DNA of 49,782 nucleotides from the NCBI GenBank assembly GCA_013002345.1, contig JABDKH010000257.1, positions 1-49,782 of the forward strand, given 5' to 3'. This DNA is from Rhodothermales bacterium (GTDB lineage Bacteria; Bacteroidota; Rhodothermia; Rhodothermales; JABDKH01). The notes beneath the pieces were generated by a model. The model saw only the letters and a program-made list of their open reading frames with translations, searched no databases and was not told where the DNA came from. Below are positions 28,338 to 36,508 of the stretch, piece by piece. A program made the position numbers and the translations under genes. Every line of letters begins with the position of its first letter. The stretch's first letter is position 1.

Positions 28338-29183
28338 TCATCCCTTAACAGCGCCGAGCGTCAATCCGGAAATGAGGAAGCGACTGAGAATGAGGAAGAG
28401 CGCAACGACCGGCACCGAGACCAGCATCGAACCGGCCGCATACAGGCCCCACTGTGTCTGCATGCTCCCCTGAAACATCTTCAGCCCGAGGGGCAGCGTG
28501 TACAGCTCGGTGTCTTGCAGAACGACATTCGCGACCACATACTCGTTCCACGCCGTCATGAACGAGAAGAGCGCGGTGATCACCAGTGCGGGTGCCGCGA
28601 GCGGAAGGATCACCCTGGTAAACGTCTGCCATGGAGTCGCGCCGTCAATGCGAGCCGCCTCTTCGAGCGCGAACGGAATGGTGTCGTAGTAGCCTTTCAT
28701 CTGCCACACGCAAAACGGTAACGCCGTGGCGGTATAGATGATGACAATCCCCAGATACGAATTCAGCAGGTGCAACTTGATCAGCACCACGTAGAGGGGA
28801 AGCAGAAGCATCGTGGCCGGAAACATCTGCGTGACGAGCAAGCCGCTGAGCATCGCGCCTTTGCCGGAGAATTTATACCGCGATAGCGCATAGCCGGCCG
28901 TCGACGCAAACGCGACGCCCGTTGCCGTCACAACCAGAGACACGACAAGCGAGTTCAGCATCCACCGGAGGAACTGCGTCTCCGTCAGGAGATGCACATA
29001 GTTCTTCAGCGACGCGCCCTCAGGAATCATGGCGAGAGACGTAGACAACAGCTGATCGCCCGGGCGAAGCGAAATAGTGATAATTCGCGTTACCGGGTAG
29101 ATCGCGATAAACGCGAACACCAGGAGGACGGCATAGGTACCGAACATTCCCAGAAACCGCCTTGACTCGAACCGTTTGATCAT
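28338..29183 (-). CDS. malG: Maltodextrin-type ABC transporter permease MalG
   Basis: Inner-membrane permease of the carbohydrate uptake family 1 (MalG/LacG) type, 281 residues with six predicted membrane spans. The EAA loop that docks the ATPase reads LEEAARIDGATPWQTFTRVILP. The N-terminus (residues 13-35) is the first span, and the ending LISGLTLGAVKG is typical of MalG. It lies seven bases after malF and is the last gene of the long minus-strand cluster. No terminator is evident in the 25 bases before the convergent glycosyltransferase stop. Placement beside GH13 enzymes suggests maltose or maltodextrin as substrate; this is context-based. Confidence 0.93.
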   Translation of the reverse strand: MIKRFESRRFLGMFGTYAVLLVFAFIAIYPVTRIITISLRPGDQLLSTSLAMIPEGASLKNYVHLLTETQFLRWMLNSLVVSLVVTATGVAFASTAGYALSRYKFSGKGAMLSGLLVTQMFPATMLLLPLYVVLIKLHLLNSYLGIVIIYTATALPFCVWQMKGYYDTIPFALEEAARIDGATPWQTFTRVILPLAAPALVITALFSFMTAWNEYVVANVVLQDTELYTLPLGLKMFQGSMQTQWGLYAAGSMLVSVPVVALFLILSRFLISGLTLGAVKG

Positions 29184-29190
29184 GGTCTCC

Positions 29191-30120
29191 CTAATAGGCG
29201 GCTTTTGTCGCGCCCGTCCGGCTCAGAAACACCTGGCTGAACGTGAACAGAATGACGAAGATGACCATCGACAGGGCTGCAGCCCATCCGAACCGGTATG
29301 CACTGAAGGCCGCCTTGTACACAAAGGACACAAGGATGTGGGTCTGATCATTTGGCTCGCCCATATTCGAGACCAGCCACACAACGTTTATGTTGTTGAA
29401 TGTCCAGACGATGCCGAGCGTGATCGCCGGAAGCATGACCGGTTTCAACAGCGGCGCAGTGACGTTCCAGAACTTCTTCCAGGCCGAGGCTCCATCAACG
29501 TCGGCAGCTTCGTATAGCTCGGCCGGAATAGACTGCAGTCCTCCCAGGGCAATCACCATCATGAAGGGAAAACCGAGCCAGATATTCGTGAGGATGGCCG
29601 CTGAGAAGGCTTCTAGTGGCGATGTCAGCCACTCGACCGGCGACAGATTCATGTACTTCGTGATCATCAGATTTATCGCGCCGTAGTCGTAGTTGAACAT
29701 GCCGCGCCACGTGAGCGCAGTGATGTACTGCGGCAACGCCCACGGCATGATCAACAGCACACGCCACGCCGGCTTCCCGACCACGAACTTCTGATGCAAC
29801 AGGACCGCGAGGAACACGCCGAGTACGACGTGAAAGATGATGTTGACGAGCGTCCACACGACCGTCTTGAACAGGATCTCCCAGAACTTCGGCTCCTGAA
29901 ATACGGCCGCGTACTGCTCGAAACCGACCACATCCCAGTCGCGGATGTGGTAGATGTTCATATTCGAAAGCGACAGAACCACATTGAAGAAGAACGGATA
30001 CGCTACGACCGCAAATACAAGGACTACGGTCGGTCCGAGCAGGAAGAACAGAAACAGTCGCGTCCGCCGCCTTTCGCTGCTGCCTCCCACCGATAAGTCC
30101 AGAACTCCGCCGCTCGACAT
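29191..30120 (-). CDS. malF: Maltodextrin-type ABC transporter permease MalF
   Basis: Second inner-membrane permease of the importer, 309 residues with six predicted spans. The EAA loop is YEAADVDGASAWKKFWNVTAPLL, and RVLLIMPWALPQYITALTWRGMF is the usual MalF stretch. The large periplasmic insertion of E. coli MalF is much shorter here. The gene begins four bases after the malE stop and ends seven bases before malG. A MalK-type ATPase is not encoded anywhere in the window and must be supplied from elsewhere, as with the shared MsmX-like ATPases of other bacteria. Confidence 0.93.
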   Translation of the reverse strand: MSSGGVLDLSVGGSSERRRTRLFLFFLLGPTVVLVFAVVAYPFFFNVVLSLSNMNIYHIRDWDVVGFEQYAAVFQEPKFWEILFKTVVWTLVNIIFHVVLGVFLAVLLHQKFVVGKPAWRVLLIMPWALPQYITALTWRGMFNYDYGAINLMITKYMNLSPVEWLTSPLEAFSAAILTNIWLGFPFMMVIALGGLQSIPAELYEAADVDGASAWKKFWNVTAPLLKPVMLPAITLGIVWTFNNINVVWLVSNMGEPNDQTHILVSFVYKAAFSAYRFGWAAALSMVIFVILFTFSQVFLSRTGATKAAY

Positions 30121-30124
30121 AGCT

Positions 30125-31342
30125 CTACAGGAATGTATCCGCGATTCGTTTCTCCACTTCGCGCTGCATCAGGCGAGCGCCTTCCTCCGGCGATACGGCG
30201 CCGTTCATCACCAGCTGGTACGGCCCGCGCATGCCGTCCCATATCTGCCGCATTTTCGGATCGATCGGCATAGGGCGGCTCACTTCGATCTGTGCAAGTG
30301 ACTGCTTGAGCCGCGGGTTCTCGTTCATCACTTCCGATTCGCGGACGGACGTCATGACCGGAATCGTCGTCAGTTCGGCGGCCATCGCCGCCTGCATCTC
30401 AGCACTCGTGAGATACTCAAGTACGCGGCGAACGAACGGAAGCTTTTCGTCGGGTACGTTCGCGTTCACACAGTAACCCTTGGACGAGATGACCGGTGCG
30501 CTCCACAATCCGGTTTCGTCGTTCATCGGAATGCGCGACAGACCGTAATCGATGCCCACCTGTTCGTATCCGGTCCACGACCACGGTCCGTTTATGATGG
30601 CCGCCACGCGCTGCTCCTTGAACGTCGCCTCCGCGGTGTCATAATCGGTCGTGCCCGGAATCACGCGGTACTTGTCGCGGAGGTCCAGTATGAGGCGGAT
30701 GGCCTTTACCGTCGCCTCCGTATTCAGCGACGGACGACCGTCTTCGTCCATGACCCACCCTCCGTACCCCGTAAGAAACGGAAGGAAAAAGAAAGGCTCC
30801 GTGTAGTTCCACGTCAATCCGTACGTGACTTCGGGACGACTCGCGAGCTCAGTGAGCATCGAGATCATTTCCGAGATCGTCTCGGGCGGTTCCGTGATGT
30901 AACGCTTGTTGTAGACGAACATCAGATGGTTGCCAACCTGATCTGCGACCATCCACGGCTGATCGTTCCAGCTGAGTACGCCCTCGTCGTTGAACTGCGA
31001 GAGATATTCGGACGTCAGGACACGATCAATCGGCATGATCGACTCCGTAAGCGCCAGCACCGACACGTTGTCCGATGGCCCAAAGAGAAGTTCTGGACCT
31101 TTCCCTCCCACCGATGCGATCACGAACAGGTTACGCGCCTCCTCCGTCTCGCGATAAAGCACTTCAACGACGTGATCCGTATTGTCCGCATTGTACTGGG
31201 CGACAACCCGTTCGAAGAACAGACGCTCCGGACCGATCTTCTGATGCCAGATCCGAATTCGGGGTACATCGGGCGCACTGGCACAGCCGGCCACAAGAAG
31301 CGTGCACGCAAGTATAATTCCCCGGTGGAAGCCGCTACTCAT
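30125..31342 (-). CDS. malE: Maltodextrin-type solute-binding lipoprotein MalE
   Basis: Extracytoplasmic solute-binding protein (family 1) that delivers sugar to MalFG. From the ATG at 31342 it has 405 residues; an ATG at 31381 in the same frame would add 13 residues and lengthen the overlap with the preceding gene. The signal peptide ends LLVAGC with the lipidated Cys at residue 20. Family landmarks are IRIWHQKIGPERLFFERVVA near the N-terminus, YNKRYI, YGLTWNYTEPFFFLPFLTGYGG, and the hinge region AAIINGPWSWTGYEQ. A lipid anchor in an organism with two membranes suggests tethering to the inner membrane, or to the outer membrane facing the periplasm. Its start overlaps the stop of the GH13 gene by eight bases. 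Confidence 0.92.
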   Translation of the reverse strand: MSSGFHRGIILACTLLVAGCASAPDVPRIRIWHQKIGPERLFFERVVAQYNADNTDHVVEVLYRETEEARNLFVIASVGGKGPELLFGPSDNVSVLALTESIMPIDRVLTSEYLSQFNDEGVLSWNDQPWMVADQVGNHLMFVYNKRYITEPPETISEMISMLTELASRPEVTYGLTWNYTEPFFFLPFLTGYGGWVMDEDGRPSLNTEATVKAIRLILDLRDKYRVIPGTTDYDTAEATFKEQRVAAIINGPWSWTGYEQVGIDYGLSRIPMNDETGLWSAPVISSKGYCVNANVPDEKLPFVRRVLEYLTSAEMQAAMAAELTTIPVMTSVRESEVMNENPRLKQSLAQIEVSRPMPIDPKMRQIWDGMRGPYQLVMNGAVSPEEGARLMQREVEKRIADTFL

Positions 31343-33236
31343 TCCGGTCACGAGTGGATTGGATGGCTGTCGAGTCCTCAAGCAGAGCAGCCGTTAGCGG
31401 CGCCAGCTCAACCGCAAAGGTAGCACTATTCTCAGTGACCCGAACGTCCGTGTCACTTGACGTCGAAACGACGACATCGACACCACTCCACCCGGCAGGT
31501 CGAGGAATATCGAACGTGCATGACTCGTTGCCCCGGTTCATGACGACAATGGACCGGTCCGAACCCACACTGCGAACGAACCCGAACGATTGACTGCAAT
31601 CGCTTGAGCCGATTGGCTCGAAATCGCCGCGGCGCAGAACAGTACGCTCGTGTCGGACACGGAAGATCTTTTGGTAGTAGTCGTAAAGATCCCGGTCAAA
31701 AGCGACCGTGTCGGCTCGCTCTGCGCGTCCGGAAGGATCTGTCCGCTGTACATCGTAGTCCAGGTCATCCCAGACCATTGGCATCCTGTCATCGGGGTCG
31801 TCGGCGCCCCACATACCTGACTCGGTGCCGTAGTAGATCATCGGGGGTCCCACGTGCGTCGCCTGAAGCAGCGCGATCATCCGCTGAATTCGGCGTTCAC
31901 GGGTGTCCGGCTTGCGGACGTCGAATGCTCGCCCACCCCGCGGGGACGAATCACGATCGAAGTCGAACACATCGGGCTCTGTATAGCGGCTTTCACGATT
32001 TGCAATCATCGACGCGATGCGTGGTGTGTCGTGAGAATCAACCAGGTTCAGAAGACCGTATCGATTCGCCGGAGCGTAGCGATCCATCCGATCCTTCAGC
32101 ATCCGGACAAAGGCGTCTCCCGTCATCATGTCATCAACCAGGAATCCTTTGACGGGCATCGCGAAGGCGAAGTAGTTCATGGTTCCGGAAAAGCCGCCGC
32201 GCTCCACGTCTTTGCCTGCGTCAAGCCAGATTTCGGCCACCGTGTACGCGTCAGGATTTATCGATCTCACATGCGCGTTCCAGTCTGCCCAGAACTTGAT
32301 CGGTACGTCCGGAACGACATCGAGTCGCCAGCCTGCGATCCCATCCGACGGATCGCCGTCACCGTCCGGATCCATCCACCGGCGAGTAACCTCGAACACA
32401 TATTCCTTCGGACCTGGATGCAGATCATCACCGCCGGGCGCATCCGCAAATTCGGGAAGGCTCTTTGCTCCCCACCAACCGTGGTAGTCGAATTCGTTCG
32501 CCGGTGTTGACGGGTCGTCGAAGCGTTTGACGCGGTACCAGTCGCGGTATGGCGAAAGCTCTCCGTTTCGACGCAGATCTGCGAAAGCGAAGAAGTCGCG
32601 GCCCGTGTGATTCCACACACCGTCCATGACAATACGAATATCGCGATCACGTGCTTCCGCCAGCAGATCGAGGAAAAGCCGGTCGGCCGTAGTCCAGTGC
32701 CATGACTCGGGGTCGGACGTCTCTGAGGCGATCAGTTCGAGGTCCGCGACGGGATCCGGCCCGAAGAACGGATCGATGTGGTGGAAGCTGTTCCCGTCGT
32801 ACTTGTGCATCGAGCGGGCATAGAAAAGCGGATTGAAGTAGATGGCGTTGATCCCGAGTTCCGCGAGGTAGTCCAGTTTTTCGATCACACCGGCGAGATC
32901 ACCTCCGTACCGCCGGTGAAAGACGCCGTGTTCATAGAAATCATCACCGGCAGCGACTTCCCAGTCGGCCCGGGCGTACCAGTCGGCCGTCCAGCTGCTC
33001 GGCCGCCAGGTGGCAGGGACTCGCTCCGGATAATCGAGCGAGGCGTGGGTCGGGTCATTATCAGGATCGCCGTTCCGGAAGCGCTCCGGAAAAATCTGAT
33101 AGAAGATGGCGTCGGCCACCCAGTCAGGGACCGTGTTGCTGGCGAGGTGTCCTCCCGTCTCCTGCTCAGACGTGCAGGACGCGATTGCGACAACGAGGAG
33201 GCTACATAAGATCAGGCCTGACGTTACTTGTGACAT
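31335..33236 (-). CDS. GH13 alpha-amylase-family lipoprotein (neopullulanase/cyclomaltodextrinase-like)
   Basis: Alpha-glucan hydrolase of 633 residues. The signal peptide ends VAIASC with lipidated Cys21. The GH13 barrel starts WVADAIFYQIFPERFRNGDP, as in neopullulanases and cyclomaltodextrinases. Conserved regions: region I DGVWNH (205-210), region II GWRLDVV with nucleophile Asp306, region III VAEIWLDA with acid/base Glu335, and region IV VDSHDT with Asp403. All are intact. The C-terminal beta-sandwich begins near residue 540. It probably cuts maltodextrins in the periplasm or at the membrane, feeding MalEFG. Its stop codon overlaps the malE start, so translation is probably coupled. The 214 bases upstream hold an 8-bp hairpin and no gene. 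Confidence 0.94.
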   Translation of the reverse strand: MSQVTSGLILCSLLVVAIASCTSEQETGGHLASNTVPDWVADAIFYQIFPERFRNGDPDNDPTHASLDYPERVPATWRPSSWTADWYARADWEVAAGDDFYEHGVFHRRYGGDLAGVIEKLDYLAELGINAIYFNPLFYARSMHKYDGNSFHHIDPFFGPDPVADLELIASETSDPESWHWTTADRLFLDLLAEARDRDIRIVMDGVWNHTGRDFFAFADLRRNGELSPYRDWYRVKRFDDPSTPANEFDYHGWWGAKSLPEFADAPGGDDLHPGPKEYVFEVTRRWMDPDGDGDPSDGIAGWRLDVVPDVPIKFWADWNAHVRSINPDAYTVAEIWLDAGKDVERGGFSGTMNYFAFAMPVKGFLVDDMMTGDAFVRMLKDRMDRYAPANRYGLLNLVDSHDTPRIASMIANRESRYTEPDVFDFDRDSSPRGGRAFDVRKPDTRERRIQRMIALLQATHVGPPMIYYGTESGMWGADDPDDRMPMVWDDLDYDVQRTDPSGRAERADTVAFDRDLYDYYQKIFRVRHERTVLRRGDFEPIGSSDCSQSFGFVRSVGSDRSIVVMNRGNESCTFDIPRPAGWSGVDVVVSTSSDTDVRVTENSATFAVELAPLTAALLEDSTAIQSTRDRNE

Positions 33237-33277
33237 CGAATCCAGCTCTTGGTCAGTTGCGTGGCACTTTCTCCGTC

Positions 33278-33297
33278 ATGGCCGCAAGAGCGGCCAT
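33278..33297. repeat. Hairpin between the two GH13 genes
   Basis: Perfect inverted repeat ATGGCCGC-AAGA-GCGGCCAT in the 214-base gap upstream of the lipoprotein GH13 gene. There is no T-tract on either side. It could be an mRNA processing or stabilising element within the operon; a regulator site cannot be excluded. Confidence 0.45.
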
Positions 33298-33450
33298 CCA
33301 TGGACATCTCATGTCGTATCGACTGTGTACGATTTTCGCAGCCTGTCCAGCGCTATCACGAGCACGGGATCGATCTCCGATCACGCCCCGCCCTCTCGAA
33401 CACGATGGAAAGCGAGCGAATGCGGAGTCCCGGGACGACAACCGTAGTGT

Positions 33451-36390
33451 CTACCTCAAATGAACAACTGTGCGATTAAGAATCACGCCGTCACTCTGCA
33501 GACGCACCAGGTAGGCCCCACTGGGTTGGTCAGTGGCATCCCACAAGATTTCGTGATTGCCCGCCGGCAGTCTTCCTGCAACGGGGACAGCCACGCGCCG
33601 GCCGAGGATGTCGAACACTTCAACTTTCGCACTACCGGGAGCGGGCAGCGCAAATCTCAGGGTCGCAACCCCACTGAAGGGGTTTGGATAAACTGACGCG
33701 AACTCGACCGCTTGTGGTAGTTCGGACGGTTCCTGCTCCACATCTACCGTGATCAAACCCGACTCCGGTGTCTCGACCGGCCTGTTCGTATAAATGTGAA
33801 ATTCGCCAGGCGCAAGTAATAACGGCGCACTGGCGTCCGCCACCGGCACGTCAGCGCCGGTAAAGAAGTCGAACCAGGTACCCGGGTGATGGAAAGCCGG
33901 TGTACCGTTCGCCGGAGTGACACCAAAGTTGCCCAGAATCACCACATTCATGGTGGGATGCGACAGCTTGATGCGCTTGACAGCACTTGAGACGCTCAGC
34001 TCAACATTGGTCTGGGTGCTGGAGAACACCTCATGGTTCATTCGCAGGTTGATGATCGCGGACAATGCGCCGTAGAGCCGCTCGCGGAGAGGATCGTTGC
34101 GGTAATCCCACCGGATCGGTTTGCGACCCGTGCGGCTCGGCGTGCCGGCCGGGCAATCGCCCAGCTCGTCTCCCGGACGTAGACACTCCCGCCCGTCCGG
34201 TCCGTAGCCGTATCCAAGCTCCCCGAACTGCCACATCATCTTGGGACCCGGCAAGGTGAAGAAAAAAGCCCCAGCCATCTTCATTCTGTCTAACGCCGTG
34301 TTGAGCTGGCGAACATTGTACGTCCCGAAGTTCAGGGGATCGGACGGCGCGCAGACAAGATGATTGGTGATCGACCGCGTACAGGCTCCAAATGCCAGGT
34401 TCTTGAACATCAGCCACTGCTCGTCGTGGCTCTCCATGTAGGAGACTATATTCGGGACGGTCCACCCACGGCCTCCGGTTCCGTAGTACACGCTGGCGAA
34501 GTTGGACTTGCCACTGCCGTGGTAGCCCATCGCCGCTTCGCTGTAGTTTGAGTGCTTATTGTTCCAGAGCATCATTCCCGGGCGGCCGCTAGCGATCCCG
34601 TATTCTGCCAGTTCACGCTCCTCGCGATCCTCTGCGAAGTGTTCCAAAATGACATACGCCGTGGAGTCTACCGCCCAGAGCTGATCCGCCATCCGCTTCA
34701 GTATCTGGATCCGGCTGGTGTCGTACAGACGCATCACTGAATCATCCGTACTGTTGACCTGCGTGAAGCCCTTGGAGAGGTCAAAACGAAATCCGTCGAC
34801 ATTGAACTCCTCCAGCCAGTACTCGCTGGCTCGATCAAGCCAGTACTTTGTCGCTGTACTCTCGTGGTTCAGATCGTTAAAAACGTTGAAGGGGTGCCGG
34901 GCCGTCGTGTTGGCATAGATGCTGTTCGAATTTGGTGGCGCGGATGGGTCCCCCGTTTGCGAGGCATTGTAGAGGCGTATCAGCGGTGACTGACCCGTTG
35001 CGTGGTTATAGACGACGTCAAGGATCACCGCGATACCTCGCTGGTGACACTCATCCACAAAACGCTTCAGGTCTTCCGGGGGGCCGTAGTACTTGTCCGG
35101 CGCCAGATGAAAGGCCGGGTTGTAGCCCCAGCTGTCATTCCCGTCGAACTCGGCCACCGGCATCAACTCGATGGCGTTGACGCCAAGTCGCTCTATGTAG
35201 TCGAGAGTATCGATGAGCGTTGCGTAGTCGTGATTCGAAATGAAATCGCGAATGAGCATCTCATAGATGACAAGGTCCTTCTGCTCCGGGCGTTCGAAAG
35301 GCGCCCAGTTGAATGCACTCTCTCCCGTTTTGAAGACACCGACCATCTGGGTCGTCTCGCCGGTCGGGTAGGCCTTGAGTCCCGGATAAACCGATGCCAG
35401 AAAACCGTCATGGGACGGATCCAGCAGTTTCGTGGCGTAAGGATCTGCAACCCGTATCTGGTTGTCGACGAGATACTGATACCCGTATTCCTGTCCGGGA
35501 GTCAGGCCGTCCAGCGTTAGCCACCACCGAATGGAGTCTGCATTGATTGAATCGCGCTTCATGAGGAAGTCGTCACTGACTTCCCAGTTGTTGAAGTCGC
35601 CGATGACATGCACGAAGTTCTTGCCCGGGGCAAACAAAGCGAGGGTGACGCGGGACGGATCGGCATCGTCCATTGTGACGCCGTCGCGAACACCAGGAGG
35701 GGCTGGTTCGTCGACCACGATGGGGGCGGGGTCGCCGACGCTCACGGAATCAGATCGCCCCATGGCGTCCGTCGCGATCAACTTGAATGTTGAATTAATA
35801 GAGAGGGGCGACGGAGGCGTGTACTGAAAGACTCTCTTTCCCGCATCGAAGAACGGCATGCCGTCCATCGGGACTTCGTTGATCTCAAATGTAATTGCGG
35901 TTACAGCAGCCGTTCCAAATACACCGACCGAAATACGTTCTACTTCGTTCAACGACGTACTGATTTTTCCCGCTGGCTGGAAGACCATTGGGTCCTTGAT
36001 CGTGACGAGCGAATTCCCGTCGTTGTTGCCTGTGAAAATGCGGTCGTTGTAAAAGTCTGCGAACCATGCCCAATCTGAACCGCTGTCGTTGAACTGAAAA
36101 TGAAGCTTATACTGATGCGAGGCGCCCACAAGCAGGGTTTTGGTGTACACGTATTCGTCGAGTTCAGCGTCATAAGTGAATTGCGACGGGTCCCCCACCG
36201 GGATTCTGCCGGCACTGTTGTTGCCCCAGTTGTTAAAGTCACCCGGGTTGTACACACGGACAAAGTTCAGGTCAGGTCGCTGAACGTAACGAAACGTCAC
36301 GTTGATCGGCTGGGCTGCTGCCATCCCCGCAAGCACGAGCGACAGCGATGCCGCGCACACGAATAGTCGTCCGACAGGCATTATTCGCAT
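33451..36390 (-). CDS. T9SS-exported GH13 alpha-amylase with starch-binding modules
   Basis: Large secreted alpha-amylase-family enzyme of 979 residues from the ATG at 36390, chosen because it starts a signal peptide (RLFVCAASLSLVLAGMAAAQ). Modules in order: an N-terminal beta-sandwich (about 28-140) with VRVYNPGDFNNWG, a linker sandwich (about 145-225), a CBM48-like module (about 240-335) with FVHVIGDFNNWE, the GH13 barrel (about 370-770), an all-beta domain, and a C-terminal T9SS tail (VYPNPFSGVATLRFALPAPG to the end). Catalytic regions: DVVYNH (458-463), GFRFDLSKG with Asp537, ILEHFAED with Glu583, and MESHDE. The tail implies passage through the type IX system to the cell surface or medium. 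It should act first on starch or glycogen outside the cell. Confidence 0.94.
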   Translation of the reverse strand: MRIMPVGRLFVCAASLSLVLAGMAAAQPINVTFRYVQRPDLNFVRVYNPGDFNNWGNNSAGRIPVGDPSQFTYDAELDEYVYTKTLLVGASHQYKLHFQFNDSGSDWAWFADFYNDRIFTGNNDGNSLVTIKDPMVFQPAGKISTSLNEVERISVGVFGTAAVTAITFEINEVPMDGMPFFDAGKRVFQYTPPSPLSINSTFKLIATDAMGRSDSVSVGDPAPIVVDEPAPPGVRDGVTMDDADPSRVTLALFAPGKNFVHVIGDFNNWEVSDDFLMKRDSINADSIRWWLTLDGLTPGQEYGYQYLVDNQIRVADPYATKLLDPSHDGFLASVYPGLKAYPTGETTQMVGVFKTGESAFNWAPFERPEQKDLVIYEMLIRDFISNHDYATLIDTLDYIERLGVNAIELMPVAEFDGNDSWGYNPAFHLAPDKYYGPPEDLKRFVDECHQRGIAVILDVVYNHATGQSPLIRLYNASQTGDPSAPPNSNSIYANTTARHPFNVFNDLNHESTATKYWLDRASEYWLEEFNVDGFRFDLSKGFTQVNSTDDSVMRLYDTSRIQILKRMADQLWAVDSTAYVILEHFAEDREERELAEYGIASGRPGMMLWNNKHSNYSEAAMGYHGSGKSNFASVYYGTGGRGWTVPNIVSYMESHDEQWLMFKNLAFGACTRSITNHLVCAPSDPLNFGTYNVRQLNTALDRMKMAGAFFFTLPGPKMMWQFGELGYGYGPDGRECLRPGDELGDCPAGTPSRTGRKPIRWDYRNDPLRERLYGALSAIINLRMNHEVFSSTQTNVELSVSSAVKRIKLSHPTMNVVILGNFGVTPANGTPAFHHPGTWFDFFTGADVPVADASAPLLLAPGEFHIYTNRPVETPESGLITVDVEQEPSELPQAVEFASVYPNPFSGVATLRFALPAPGSAKVEVFDILGRRVAVPVAGRLPAGNHEILWDATDQPSGAYLVRLQSDGVILNRTVVHLR

Positions 36391-36429
36391 TTTGTCCTTA
36401 GACGTTTTCCTGATAGTTGCCGGAGACAC

Positions 36430-36457
36430 AGTCGGCCACCCCTCGAGGTGGCCGACT
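36430..36457. repeat. Strong hairpin between two T9SS-cargo genes
   Basis: Perfect 11-bp inverted repeat AGTCGGCCACC, six-base loop, GGTGGCCGACT, in the 118-base gap between the starch-binding-like gene and the amylase gene. No T-tract follows on the minus strand. A second, imperfect repeat (CTGGCCGAAT and ATTCGGTCAG) lies next to it at 36469-36496. The site could lower read-through or protect the upstream message. Confidence 0.65.
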
Positions 36458-36508
36458 TGCGTTTCCGACTGGCCGAATGACCGCCGATTCGGTCAGATCG
36501 TTGGCCGG

